DNA from: Fomes fomentarius
Lineage: Eukaryota > Basidiomycota > Agaricomycetes > Polyporales > Polyporaceae
Direction: 5' to 3'
Assembly (NCBI GenBank): GCA_022606135.1
Contig: JABYQN010000004.1
Coordinates: 1,116,001-1,180,000 of the forward strand
Length of the DNA: 64,000 nucleotides
The notes below the pieces were generated by a model. The model did not search any database. It was not told where the DNA came from and was given only the letters and a program-made list of their open reading frames with translations. Position numbers and translations under genes: made by a program. Positions 41,776 to 53,414 of the stretch are shown piece after piece. The first letter of the stretch is position 1. Every line of letters starts with the position of its first letter.

Positions 41776-42206
41776 CGGGAAATGGCTTTGCCCAAAGGGG
41801 TCGTGCAGCTGCCGAAACAGGGACAGATATCTGCCCACAACTCAAGCAATGAGCCAACCATTGTCGGTGAATGGCTAAGCCACTCAAGAAATGCCCGATG
41901 GTACAATTTGTCACCTGATCAGTGTGCAGCTTATTGAACTGCTTTCCAATTCAAGTGACAAATTTTCTAGACCCTGAGCTACACAGCTTAACCTTCAGAT
42001 CCCAGGCTCGTTCGATATCCAACATTGTCATTCTGACCGTGACTCCACAATATCCGAGTCCGCCCTACCACCCACGGCTGTTCCGTGACATCCTCATCGT
42101 GATTCAGACCGTGTAAGTAGCGGGTCAAAGAACAACACGAGGCTTACTCAGTCTTTCGAACGGTCTCGACCAGCCCTCAGCTCTGAATGGATTACGAGGC
42201 CAACGG

Positions 42207-42214
42207 TATATAAG
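42207..42214 (+). promoter_or_regulatory. Shared TATA element of the EAPSPSMLPTP family, copy A
   Basis: TATATAAGGAGGCC begins at 42207, about 100 bp before the ATG. The same TATATAAGGAGGCC sequence occurs at matching distance before the other three copies. Conservation in all four marks it as the core promoter. Confidence 0.7.
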
Positions 42215-42307
42215 GAGGCCTCCCCACCGATGAACTCCCCACAATCGCAAACACTCATCCAAACTTCACACACCTCAATTCACCTTACCCAGTACGCGAA
42301 ACCTACA

Positions 42308-43186
42308 ATGGCCGTGAACACCACCTTTGCCTTCGCCAGCTCGGCGTACACGACTGGTTCGTCAACGTCGAGCACCAAGGGCCCCTTCCCGTCTACCCAC
42401 CGTCCGAAGTCGCTCGAGGTCCAGCGCAAACTCCGTGAGTCGCTCGGACACGGGCTCCCTTCCACCATGACCCAACGCAAGGTACGCGCCCCGGCGGCGA
42501 CGTTCGTTCCTCGCGAGGTCCACGTTCGCTCTGCTACTCCCACCATCCCATCTTGCTATGGTATGTTCATGTCCCGTGCATTTCCAACAATACATATGCT
42601 GACGCCGTGCATTGTAGTTTCCTCTACCATCCCCTCTACTACCCCCAGCTCGTCGCGCCTCTCCACCCCGGGCTCGGCCGCGTCGCTCGCTGCATCAATC
42701 GACCATCAACCCTGGAGGGAGATCGTCGAAGCACCATCGCCGAGCATGCTCCCCACTCCTCACTTCGGTCGCCCCCACCTCCCACACCGCACTTCGAGGA
42801 ACATCTTCGAGGCGCCATCACCGAGCATGCTCCCCACTCCCCACTTCGGCCGCCCCTACCGCAGCTCGAGGATGACCGGCGTCGAAGCTCCATCACCGAG
42901 CATGCTCCCCACCCCTCCGGACTTCGACCGCCCCCTCTTCCCGCACCGCCGCTCGCGGTTGTCGTCTGCCCACAAGGCGTCGCAGGGCGTCGCCAGACTG
43001 TTCATCCTCGAGGGAGACGCGATTGTGAGCCCATCGGATCGCCAGCTGCACGCCGAGTCATTCCGCCGCACGCCTGGAGCACCGTCGGGACGGAAGGCCT
43101 TGACGCAGTGTGCCAGCGAGACTGGCCATGCTGCGAGCATCGGCCTCGGGCTCATGATTGCTGGGCAGTCTTTCCCCGTCGTTTGA
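42308..43186 (+). CDS. EAPSPSMLPTP-repeat protein, copy A
   Basis: Unrecognised family, four copies in this window. The ATG at 42308 opens MAVNTTFAFASSAYTTGSST, followed by LEVQRKLRESLGHGLPSTMT and RKVRAPAATFVPREVHVRSA. A 57-bp intron (42561-42617, gtatgt...tgtag) lies inside; it is a multiple of three and has no stop, so retention would also give a protein. Exon 2 has three spaced repeats of EAPSPSMLPTP with H/D-F-x-RP following, then VARLFILEGDAIVSPSDRQL, HAESFRRTPGAPSGRKALTQ and the end GLGLMIAGQSFPVV. The protein is rich in S, T, P and R, with no signal peptide or membrane helix, and is probably disordered. The proline-flanked S/T-P repeats could be kinase or SH3-type docking sites, but that is speculation. 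Confidence 0.65.
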   Translation: MAVNTTFAFASSAYTTGSSTSSTKGPFPSTHRPKSLEVQRKLRESLGHGLPSTMTQRKVRAPAATFVPREVHVRSATPTIPSCYGMFMSRAFPTIHMLTPCIVVSSTIPSTTPSSSRLSTPGSAASLAASIDHQPWREIVEAPSPSMLPTPHFGRPHLPHRTSRNIFEAPSPSMLPTPHFGRPYRSSRMTGVEAPSPSMLPTPPDFDRPLFPHRRSRLSSAHKASQGVARLFILEGDAIVSPSDRQLHAESFRRTPGAPSGRKALTQCASETGHAASIGLGLMIAGQSFPVV

Positions 43187-43453
43187 CGAGACGCGTAAAT
43201 GCATGTACAAGTACACTAGTCTAGACCTGGTGTCTGGACAACATAGATGTTATACCAAAGTCATCCATTCAACTCATGAGACCAGCAACGATACCATGCA
43301 GAGCTATGCAGAGTTCTATTGCGCTGTCAAGCCGTACACATAGTAAGTTCGCAAAACAGAGTCCGGGGTATCCTAGTATTCCATACAACACATCGTGTCC
43401 AGGTTAGTGTATATTCAACACGTACACAGCATGTCTCGTCTATCAACCGTGGT

Positions 43454-44413
43454 TTACTTTTTGGCGTCTCCACCAGTAATGGCGGGCACGTCCTCAATGA
43501 ACCGTCCCCTCTCCGGGGATGGCACAGACGAGCTCGCGTCTGCCGCCGCACCATCCTTCTTGTTCTGCTTGCTCCCCTTGCTGCCTCTTCGGAACCAGCT
43601 CTTCGCGGTGCTTGTTCCTGTAGCACTGCGTTCGGGCTTCTTATCAGGCACAACCTCGCCAGGCTCGCGGCCCGCACCTGGCTTGACGGCCTGTGGGTCT
43701 TCTGTGCGCGCGTCAGCCGACTTGAGAAACTCCTCTCCACGGACGCGGAGGAACTCTTCAAGAAGCGCGGCGTTGCGCGAGTTCGCCTTCCAGATCGCAA
43801 GGGCGACGTCGCCCACGATGGGGACGAAACCGATACCGGCGGATATGGCGTTGTTGAATAGCATTTGACCGAGCAGCCAGCTGGGGATTCTGTATGTATC
43901 CATACACCAAACGAACGGTCAGTATCATTATGTTGTGGCATCCGATACAAGGGCATGTACGCACTCGGCTTGCTTGGCCTTGCGGACGACGAGGACATAG
44001 TTCAGTACTGCGTCTGCGGCATCCCCCGCACCGGGTATAATCCCTGCCACAAGCTCCAGAATCAATACAAGGCAGCCGCGGGCAGGGATAAGCAAACGTA
44101 CCGATGATGAACGTCCACCCAAATCTCAGACCGCAGATCTGGAACCCCTTGTCCAGATAGTGCGCCCGTTTCTGCACGGACCTCAAGATTTTGGCATCGC
44201 GCGTCGACAGGCCAGGGGGCGTATCCCGCTATAGCACCCCGCGCGTGAGTGAGTACCAGAGTCCATGAGCGATCGGTGCGCGCCACACACCTTGCGCCTG
44301 CGCTGCCGCCCCTTCTTGTCCGTGTAAGTTTCGTACAGCGGGTCTTTGGGCTCGTAATTCTGAAGATGGCGCTCGAAGAGCTTCTTGCCGGCAGAACGTG
44401 CAATTGCAGACAT
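43454..44413 (-). CDS. DUF4112-family membrane protein
   Basis: The start at 44413 gives MSAIARSAGKKLFERHLQNY followed by DPLYETYTDKKGRQRRRK. After introns comes the conserved core: AHYLDKGFQICGLRFGWTFI, IIPGAGDAADAVLNYVLVVR, then IPSWLLGQMLFNNAISAGIG and FVPIVGDVALAIWKANSRNA. The paired P-x-x-GD loops (IPGAGDA and VPIVGDV) flanked by hydrophobic helices are the signature of DUF4112, found in bacteria and fungi, function unknown. The C-terminal tail is hydrophilic (SWFRRGSKGSKQNKKDGAAA) and ends DVPAITGGDAKK at 43454. About four exons. Its 3' end lies about 270 bp from the copy A gene, convergent. Confidence 0.85.
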
Positions 44414-44843
44414 GGATGCAGTGAGGGTAGTCCGTAAGACGTGAGACGGCGAGAGGGAAGGAAGGGAATGTGGGGAAGAGAGGAGCAAGCCACGGCGAGT
44501 GCTATTTGAGACTGGCAGCGCCGGTACAAGTGGATTGCCTGCATCCACACGCGCTGACGTCATGCACACGTTTCTAGCGCGACGTTCATTTCTCCATTCG
44601 AAGCAGAAAGTTAGAGCGCGATGTTTCAAAAAACCTTTATTCGTCTATAACGCGCCAAATGTAATGCCACTAATAATACAACAGCGGCCCTACTTATCGC
44701 GTAGCCAGAAGTTAATATACGACTTTACAACATAACACATACCCCAATAAATAGTTCCGCCAACAGGCGAGGCTGTCCGCAGACACTGCATGTCGTCTCC
44801 ACTGATAGTTTGTGATCGAGAACCCCACACAGCAAAAAATATA
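44414..44843. other. Intergenic between two minus-strand genes
   Basis: 430 bp, AT-rich in the middle (about 44630-44760). It should hold the DUF4112 promoter and the 3' UTR of the AT-hook gene. No other feature was recognised. Confidence 0.35.
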
Positions 44844-46861
44844 TCAAGGCCACGCATCCGCGCACGTCCTGTCGGGGCGCTTGCTATTCCGACCCTTGCA
44901 TTCGAGTTTCCCGCAGTCCTGGCACGGATTATTGCAAAACGCGCGGCCGCCCTTGCCCTTGCACTCGTTCGACCCGCACTTGCAGCAGTGCCTCACCCGC
45001 TTGTGCAGTGGCTCCGACATCCCGGGTTCGGGCGTACCATCCACAATCGCGAACGTCCGCTTTAACGAGACCTGCTGCTCCGGCGGCTGGTTCCAATGGG
45101 CGTAAGGAGGGTACGGGTAGGGGTATGGTTGGTAAGGCCCCGGCGGCGGCGGCGGCGCGTAGGCGTAATGGGGCGGGGGTGGAGGGGGCGGTTGTTGTGC
45201 CTGCGCTGGTGCGGGTGCTTGAGGCGGCCCACTGGCGCTGGGCTGTCCATTCGGCGCAGGGTTCGATGCTGCGTTGCTAGGCCCAGCTTCTCCTGGCAGC
45301 GACTGCGAAGCCCCGTTCGGATCAGTAACACCACTGTTCGCATTCCACGCTTCCTGGAACTCCTCATTGGACTTCTACGCGTGAAGACAGAGTCAGAACT
45401 GGAGCGTCGTCGCAAGCAGTAGGGCACGTATGGCTTACATCCTTGTCCGCGAGGTCGCCCTCGACCTGCTGGACATCATGGTTCTCTTCCTCTTCTTCGT
45501 CGGAGCCCTGTTCGCCCTCTTCCTCCTCCTCTTGCTTATACACCGCCGTGTAGTCAAAGTCTGCAGTCCCATGCTGGATAGCACGAATGATCTCTAGAAT
45601 GGCCTCTTTGCGCAGCCCTGCGCGCAGGCTCGCGCGAACCATGTTCCACAGCGCCGTAGATACACCCATGCCATGCCAGTTCCATATCTCCGACCCACTC
45701 CCGAGGTCAGGGTTGCCCTGAAGAAGGAGAGCAGGGAACTCGTCCTTGAGCTTCGCGGGAAGGGCCCGAAGGATAGACGCGTCTGTGCTCGCGAACTTGC
45801 GCCCCTGCGGACCAGTGTTGGGTATACAGGCCGGACTCATACACACGTACTCGCAGCCAATCACAAAGAACGGCTTCCCGAGGTCGTACACCTTGATAGG
45901 CCCGGAGCTAATCCGACCCCGGTTAATCAAGTGCCCGGAGCACGCGGGACACGATATGCCGTTGAATACGAGCGGCTGAGGGTCCCAGTACAAGAACCGG
46001 TGCTCTGATGGTGTGCGGGCAGTCGACGCCGATGCAGTCAGCGAGAAGTACACGGGAGACGAGGGCAGCCAGAAGGTTTTGAGGATAGAGTACAGCGATG
46101 GGATGGTCGCTGGTGCGCCCTTGCTGTTAGGGGCGAGCGATACGAGATGTGACTTGAACGCTTCTTCAACAGAGGGACCGGACGCTGACAGGGGATTAGG
46201 CGCGTCAAGCGCGGACACGAGAGCGTGGAGGAACCTGTCGGGTCGCGTCCGGGACATCTCCGCCCAGTCATCAGCATCAAGGCTGGGGTCAATCGGGAAG
46301 ACAGACGGGCGGCCAGTACGCATGGACACCGGCGGTGCAGAAACCGAGCCCCACTGAGAAAGATCGCCAACGGCGAAGGGTGGCTTCAACAGTGACACCG
46401 TCAACACACGTCGAGAGAAAGTGATTGTCATTAAAAACACTCACCGCATATGGGAACACGCCAGGCGGACCCTGCGAACCACTCGCGTATGTCCCAGGAG
46501 GACGCTTGCGAGGCCGACTAGGACGACGTGGTCCCACTGAGCCAGCTGGCAGACCGTCCTTACGAGGCCGACCAACAGGACGCTTGATCTTTGGCGGCGC
46601 ATTTGGATCGATGGGTTTCTTACCGCTGCCTTTCGGTCGCCCGGGTTTCCGCTTCACAGGCTGTTCGCCGTTTGCGCCGTCGACGGCGGGTTGGGCGGGA
46701 GGAGGGGCGGCCATGATCGGCATTCCGGGGTGATTTTGCAGCTCTCCCGCGTTGGGGATGTGCTGGGAATGGGCATGTTGTTGTTCGGGCGAACCTTGAC
46801 TAGCCATGGGCTGCGACGCCAGAGTGGTCGTCAGACTGTGCATCGAGTTTGCGTCGGCCAT
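44844..46861 (-). CDS. AT-hook protein with central zinc-type domain and Cys-rich C-terminus
   Basis: Predicted DNA-binding protein. The N-terminal exon (from MADANSMHSLTTTLASQPMA at 46861) carries two AT-hooks, VKRKPGRPKGSGKK and KRPVGRPRKDG, and a third RP-rich basic patch (RRPSRPRKRPPG). The large middle exon contains FLYWDPQPLVFNGISCPACS, HLINRGRI, KPFFVIGCEYVCMSPACIP and ASILRALPAKLKDEFPALLL. This Cys-x2-Cys pair plus C-x3-C arrangement resembles the DUF6729 domain of basidiomycete proteins (name from memory). Next come acidic runs (EEEEEGEQGSDEEEEENHD) and a P/Q/Y-rich stretch. The last exon has a cysteine cluster (VRHCCKCGSNECKGKGGR, FCNNPCQDCGKLECKGR), ending at 44844. No signal peptide. 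A transcriptional or chromatin role is an inference. Confidence 0.75.
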
Positions 46862-47178
46862 GGTGGGTGGAGGCTCGCTGTGGGAGGAGTCTGGAACACG
46901 TTGAGGGTCTCAGCATACATCTCTTGTGACGACTTGCAACGGAGGAGGAAGAGGATTGGTGTGTCTGGGAGAAAGATATGTGAATTTAGCTCACCGAACT
47001 GGGAGAATTTGGGACGGGAGGATGTTTGTGGGTGAATTTGGAGGTAAAATATCGAGAGGGAAGTCGTTGATGAGGGGAGGACTTGATACCCCCTTTCATG
47101 TCGAAAGCCCCATTTATTAGTCAGGTGAAGTTAGCTTCCGGCTTGTTCCGGACTGCAAAGAGTAACCTTTAACTAGGG

Positions 47179-47439
47179 TTATCCATTGAATCGTTTACAG
47201 ACGGAGTCACAAGTTCCGTCAATGTAAGTATCGCTGCCTTTTGAGCATTTACAAGGCACTGCAGCGCTGTAATGATGGTCCATGTAACAAAGTCCCTGCT
47301 GGGACTTCCGAGGGTGTAAGAAAACCTCACGTTCCGCACAAACGTCTGCACAGTGCAAACGTTCGCTGCCACTTGACGGGCGTTTCGGGAAGGTGCCTGA
47401 GAGGGCCCAATGGGCCTGCGCTTGAACTGCAACTTCCAT
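47179..47439 (-). other. Possible small cysteine-rich open frame
   Basis: An 86-residue frame from the ATG at 47439 to TAA at 47179. Its C-terminal half has seven cysteines spaced C-x3-C...C...C-x-C...C-x3-C (segments HCADVCAE, GLCYMDHHYSAAVPCKCSKG and GTCDSVCKRFNG). Such patterns occur in small secreted proteins, but there is no signal peptide on this ATG; a spliced upstream exon would be needed. The opposite strand is also open over much of this stretch, so coding status is doubtful. Confidence 0.25.
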
Positions 47440-47981
47440 GGTGCGTCTATAGGGACCGTCTGGCAACTGTAGCAATAATTTGCGCGCCTTCAGCAGCAAG
47501 ATTCTATCGTTTGGGTATCACCTGCATGGACGACTTACATACACTGAACTTTGAAGCTGAACGCTGGTGCTAATCTTGGCACAATTGAGTGAACATTATC
47601 TTAGCGCCTCCGCTCATTCGCCGAGCACCGGCAAACAAGACCGTGTCGTTGCGCGTTGCACGCGGCGAGCATCGCGTCCTGGCATGACTGGATGGTGCGC
47701 CGCCGCCAGGTGCACTCGACCGCTCTGTACGAGTCTCAGGCATGTCCAACGCTCGGTCTCGGAGAGCGCAGATCGCGCATGCGCATATGATGTGGCGGCA
47801 TGGAAGGCCCTGCATGGACGTCGTATCCATGCTGGGTGACAGCCAAGGCAATCGCGATTCGCCCAACTGTTCGAACTGCCGCCCCGGCGCGATCAATTAA
47901 CGATGTCTCTATATCATCTTTCGCTTAAAACCCTCTTCTGTCCACATACGACCTCCATCCATCGTCGCGTTCGACTCCTTC

Positions 47982-48033
47982 CCTCCTCTCCCTCCTCCTC
48001 CTCTTCCTCCTCCTCCTCCTTCTCCCCCCCTCT
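47982..48033 (+). repeat. CT-rich microsatellite upstream of the AA14-like gene
   Basis: Run of ctcctc/cttcctc units followed by a C tract, about 60 bp before the ATG at 48092. Pyrimidine-rich leaders are common near fungal transcription starts, so this may be part of the core promoter. Confidence 0.7.
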
Positions 48034-48091
48034 TAGCCCTGCGCGGGCACTGCCACTCTTTATCTCCCGACGTTCTTTCGACCGAGTCACT

Positions 48092-49743
48092 ATGCTTTCC
48101 TCTGTGCCGGTTTTCGTCGCTCTCGCTGGACTTGTGTCCACGGCGTCCGCCCACGCCGGTAAGTATCGCTGTCTGTTCTTGCATAACATGTTGAGGCTCA
48201 ATATTGCGCTGCGCCTATAGCCCTCTGGCACAAGTCCATGTACGGTTTCAACGTGACCGACAAGACCTTCTCCTATGACAACCGCCCTCAAGTCCCGTTG
48301 TATGGCATGACTTTCGACCAGTGGTGGATGGTCAGTGGTTGGCGCATCCTGTTCCAAATTTGCCATCCGTTGATGCCGCTTGACTCTCGTGCAGCACGGT
48401 CACATCGACTACCCACCGCACCCGGGCGACTTCTTTGAACTCCCCGCCGGCGGCAAGGTCAACACCGAAATCTCGTGCGATAAGGGCGCGACGAGCTGGT
48501 ACCCAACATCCGAAGGGTGAGTCCGCAGCAACTATCCGTGTATGCCAACTCTGACCGCAACTGTTGTTGCGCCCTTGACAGAGGTGACGTTGGATATGGC
48601 GATAACTTCGCCTGCCCTGGCGCCCAGCCGTCCGCTATTCACACCACCGGGCTCGACGACGTCAAGGGCTGTGCGCTCGGAATCGCGTATCAGTCTGACG
48701 TCCATGCTCTCAAGCCGGAAGATTTCACTATCTTCTCCGTCAACCACACCTGCGTGTGGTATCTCAACACCGAGTTTGAGGTTCCCCAGCTCCCCGCCTG
48801 CCCGGAGGATGGTTGCCACTGCGCATGGTTCTGGGTCCATTCTGTACGTATCTATCACGAGCGTGATCCCAGTCTTGACGAGGCTAACGCTGTGTCCGGC
48901 AGATTGACAGCGGTTCGCAGCAAAGTGCGTCTCTGACGCTCCAATTCTGTGCAATTTCGCTGATTGTGCGCATATATCAGTCTACATGAACGGCTTCAAG
49001 TGCAAAATCACCGGTAATGTTGGTACGCAAATCCTGGGCAAGCCAGCCGTGCCCCGTCGGTATGTACCCGACTAGCTACGTTCTCACTTATTCACTAATA
49101 CACTCGGTAGGTGTGGTACCGATCCTCACCAAGAGGGCGCTGATGTCGCGCACCCCGGCAACTGCACTGTTGGTGCCAAACAACCCATCTACTGGTACCA
49201 GAAGGAGCGTAACAACGTGGGTACATGGGATCTTCCGTAAGAGCTTGTTCACTCACGGTCTGCCGCAGTTATTTGAGGGCACTTACCAAGCGCCGTACTA
49301 CAACGATCTGTACGGCTTCCATGACGGTGCCCAAAATGACATCTTCTACGATGGCCAGATCGCTTCCACGGCGAACTTTAATCTCCCGTCGACTTCTCAG
49401 ATCGCTACGCATGTAGCTGTTGTGTCCAGCGTTGCTTCCGAGATCACATCCACCAAGGCTCCGGCAAAGACGACGACTCCCGCTCCCCCCAAGGAGAGCC
49501 CCGCGGCCTCAAGCACGAGTCAAGAGACACATGACAGCTCCCCCACTGCAAGTGAGAGCTCCCCGACTTCGAGCTCTACCTCCTCGGGCTCGAGCCGTCA
49601 ATGGTGCGTCTTCTGGGTCGTACCATGCATGCCGAGTGCGGCTAACGTGTGGTACGTAACATAGCAAGCGCAATGGCAAGAACAAGAAACGTAGCCAAAA
49701 GCGCAGCCACGCGCGTCACCTCGGCGCTGCCGGTCATCACTGA
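48092..49743 (+). CDS. AA14-like lytic polysaccharide monooxygenase
   Basis: Secreted copper enzyme; AA14 members are reported to attack xylan on cellulose in wood. The signal peptide is [20 protein letters not shown], with cleavage expected just before HA. The mature protein would thus begin with the copper-binding histidine ([19 protein letters not shown]). Further segments: [123 protein letters not shown] and [21 protein letters not shown] long S/T/P linker follows, then a short basic, His-rich tail ([15 protein letters not shown]) ending at 49743. No CBM1. About eight exons, all with short GT-AG introns. Confidence 0.88.
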
Positions 49744-51089
49744 GCAACGAGTTCTGAGCTCTTTCTATGGCATCACCCGATACCCCACCATTCTCGGGAC
49801 GGCAGGCTTGACGCGCTGTCGGCCCATCACATCATGTACATCGTCTGCGCCTCTCGCAAATTCTGGCGATCTCTTGTCTCTCGTCTATAGTTCATCAGCC
49901 CCGATCTTCGCTTCCCATGCTGGTTGTAAGGATGTGTATAGCACAGTGCGCGCCCCTTGGGACGATGCGACCGGCTGCGTGTTGTCGGCGCCCAGCACTG
50001 CTAGTTCGCTATCAACTTGGTGTTATCTCTCCACTCCAATCTCTCCACTCCGATCCTGCGTCCACGTCTGCCGCTGCACGTACCTACGTCTTGCCCTACC
50101 TAGTAGTTGTTTACTGTTCGTTAATGTGACGGCTGTGCTGTGCTGAACGTGCCGCTTACTCGTTGTTGTCCTCGAATACATTGCACTTGAAGGTGTCGTC
50201 CTTTTGTTACAACTGGGCTTGTGAGAATTGAGGACATCGGACGTTGCTCGGCAGCTGGACTACTGCAAGTCTATGGTGAGTCTGAAATCATCTTTCTCTC
50301 TATGTAGATCATATGTAGATCAAAGTGGACTGACAAGTGACAAGGACGCAATTTCGCCGCCACAGGCTAGAGTCGCGACAGTCACTAGCACGTGTGGTGA
50401 CGTCACGCGTCTGGTAGCTGGCGCGCGCAATGGAGTGATGCGTGCTCTGCTCTTCAAAACATCGCAATGGTCAATTAGACAGCCGTCGAGTTACGCCAAG
50501 GTCACCGCACTCAGTCCCAAATAACGGACTGCTCGGGTATCGACTTCTTTCTTTCTGACTTCCCTTATCATCTACGTCGGTGCTATGACGAGCCTTCCCT
50601 AGTTCATATGCGAGGTAACACATAAGTGCGCAGGTTTTTCTCGCTGACATGTCAAACTCACGCAGATGCGGACCAAGTTGGAGAAAGCCCAGAAGCAACG
50701 GAAGTACTACTCCTGGCCGTACGTACTAGTCGCTTTCGAGACACTGTTCCAACAGCTACCACTAGTTCTTCAGAAACCTGCACGGCAAAAGAAGGCTTCC
50801 TCTGGCTTCCTACCCTGCCCGCGCTACGTACAGCAAACCTCTTTGGAGACAAGCTTCTTACCAATGACATGGTCATCAGGCAGTAACTGAATGGTCCGGA
50901 CCGCGATGAAGTCATCTGCTACTAGAAGATCAGCCCTGCTCGTCGTTTGAACGGAGAAAGACAAGGACACGGCGCGGACAACCACCGAGGTAGGTTATAA
51001 TCCACAACTTGATCTCAAGTTCAGTCATCCCGTGGCTTCCGCCCAACCTCGACCGCCCACAACCCTTTTACTCTTGCGGGACGGCAGAC
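49744..51089. other. Long intergenic region, no gene supported
   Basis: About 1.35 kb between two secreted carbohydrate-active genes on the same strand. Several short frames near 50230-50890 overlap on both strands without domain matches. I see no repeat shared with the duplicated units to the right. The end should hold the glycosidase promoter. Confidence 0.35.
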
Positions 51090-53414
51090 ATGCCTACGCC
51101 TGTGTTCCTGTCTGCCGCTCTTCTCTTGCTCTCCGTGGCTCGTATAGGAGGCGCGAGCGTCGACCGCCATGCCATCGTAACACGCTACAACCCTGTCCGG
51201 ACCGCCTCCAGCAACAGCACGCCGATGCAGGTCGGGAACGGCCACTTCGCGTTCGGCGCAGACGTCACCGGCCTGCAGACCTTCCAGCCCTTCGCGATCA
51301 TGTCGGACTGGGGCTGGAAGAACGACTCATTCCCGCCCGGGGTCACTCAGGCTGACATCGACAGTTATCACGGAGCTGTCTGGGACGGGGTGGAGTACGA
51401 ATTTGGAGGCAGACCGGATATCGAGTCTTGGCTTGAAGCGAACCCGAATCGGGTCAACCTTGGTAGAGTGGGCTTGCTGTTCAAAGACGCGGGGGGCAAC
51501 ACGGTGAACGTCACGGAGGACACACTCGAAGGAATCAGACAGGAACTCGACTTGTGGACTGGCACGATCACGAGCCGCTTCCGGTGGCAGGGTGAGGACG
51601 TAGAAGTGCGCACCGTCGCCGCACAGAGTAGCGATACGGTTGGAGTCACTATCACTTCTCCGCTTCTCCAGCGTGGCCGGCTGGGTGTCTTCCTGGATTT
51701 CCCGTGGAATGACGGGAGCGCGGGCTTCGAGGCGCCATTCGTCGGGCTCTGGAACGCGACGAGCAAACATACGACAAACCTCACAACAGGGGGTGATTTA
51801 GGAAAGAACATTCACGCATCCATCTCCCATACCATGGTCAACTCTACGTTCTTCACGCTGGTAGGCGGAGGCGACGACTTCACCGTATCGCGTGTTTCCC
51901 CTTGGGAGCATCGGTATGCGATCGTGCCGAGCAGTCTCCGGGATTCCTTTTCTCTGTCGATCGCCTACGCCCCAGCTCACCAGCAGACCTTGCCGCCCGC
52001 AGACGAGATTGACACCCAATCACGGGAGGTGTGGCAGGACTACTGGTCAGAGAATGGCTTCGTGGACCTCGTCACTGGTTCGAGCGACCTGCGCGCGGAC
52101 GAGCTCCAGCGACGTATCATCCTGTCCCAGTATTTACTGCGAGTGAACGAAGCGGGCGATACGCCGCCACAAGAGGTGAGCATCCCGCCCATATCCTACA
52201 GCTGGTGTCCGTGACTTACGAAGGTGTTTTCAGTCGGGTTTGGTCAACAATGGCTGGGTGAGCACTTCAAGCCTTTTGGCCTGGGCATGTATGAGACTGA
52301 CCTTGGCGTTGATTCGGTAGTTTGGCAAGTTCCACATGGAGATGTTCTTCTGGCACAGTGCGCACTGGGCCCTGTGGAACAACTGGGATCTCCTCAATCG
52401 CACCACTCCTGTGTACTCGCGCTTCCTCGCCTCCTCCCTGCGGCGCGCCCGGGTCCAACAGAAGTATCCGACTGGAGCCCGTTGGTCCAAGATGACAGAC
52501 CCTTCCGGCCGCTCCGCGCCAGGGGAGATAAACGAACTGCTCGTCTGGCAGCAGCCGCACCCGCTCGTCTTCGCCGAGTACGAGTACCGCGCGACTGGCT
52601 CTCGCGACACGCTCGAGAAGTGGCTCGACGTCGTGCACGCGACGGCGGACTGGATGGCGGTGTACGCGAAGCGGAACGCGAGCACGGGATTCTACGACCT
52701 CGGCCCACCGATGTACGTCGTCAGCGAGGACACGAGCCCGAATGCGACGCACAACCCTGCCTTCGAGCTTGCCTACTGGAGGTTCGGCTTGGAGCATGCG
52801 AGCACCTGGATGCAGCGCCTTGGAGAGGACGTACCTGCTGCATGGACGGAGGTGCGCGAGAACCTGGCTCCGCTCCCGATGGAGGGCGGGCTATATGCGG
52901 TGTACGAGGGCATCCCGAGCGACTTCTGGGACACGCCGACGTATACCAACGACCATCCCGCGCTGGTTGGGCTGTATGGGTGGTTACCGCAGACGGCGAA
53001 CGTGAGCGTCGAAATCGCGAAGGCTACCACAGAGAAGGTCTGGACGCATTGGAACATAACGAACTGTTGGGGGTCAGTCGTGCGATACAGTACTCTGCTT
53101 TTATAGGTTCCAGGACTGACGAGTGTGTTGGGGGTAGATGGGACTTCCCGATGCTGGCGATGTCTGCTGCGCGGCTGGGAGAGACAGACAAGGCGATCGA
53201 CTGGCTCTTGCACCCGTTGTTCAGGTTTGACGACGTGGGGATGCCGATTGGAGGGGTCCGAGTTCCGACCCCGTACTTCCCAGCGTCGGGATCGTTGCTC
53301 TACGCCATTGCGATGATGTCTGAAGGCTGGGACGGCAGCCAAGGTACAGCTCCAGGATTCCCGACAGACTCAGGCTGGGAGGTACGCACAGAAAGCCTTA
53401 GTAAATCTTTGTGA
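51090..53414 (+). CDS. Secreted six-hairpin glycosidase-like protein
   Basis: The ATG at 51090 gives the signal peptide MPTPVFLSAALLLLSVARIG with the mature part starting near ASVDRHAIV. The frame is open further upstream to 51009, but that would bury the signal. The N-terminal beta-rich part has NSTPMQVGNGHFAFGADVTG and FQPFAIMSDWGWKNDSFPPG. The helical toroid part has LSQYLLRVNEAGDTPPQESG, then NNGWFGKFHMEMFFWHSAHW, MSEGW and others, ending SGWEVRTESLSKSL at 53414. This is the architecture of the (alpha/alpha)6 six-hairpin superfamily (GH65/GH95 neighbourhood); I cannot name the family or the catalytic acid with confidence. Four exons; introns at about 52174-52234, 52253-52321 and 53071-53139. 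It is the intact source of the glycosidase fragments scattered elsewhere in the window. Confidence 0.8.

Larger units (their letters stand above)
46862..48091. promoter_or_regulatory. Divergent region between the AT-hook gene and the AA14-like gene
   Basis: 1230 bp. It contains a possible small Cys-rich frame (47179-47439, listed separately) and a CT-rich microsatellite just before the AA14-like start. The AT-hook gene's 5' UTR probably occupies the left side. Nothing else was recognised. Confidence 0.4.

Noticed and set aside
50228..50890. Overlapping short frames upstream of the glycosidase
   Set aside because: No similarity to known proteins or to the duplicated units; both strands are equally open.
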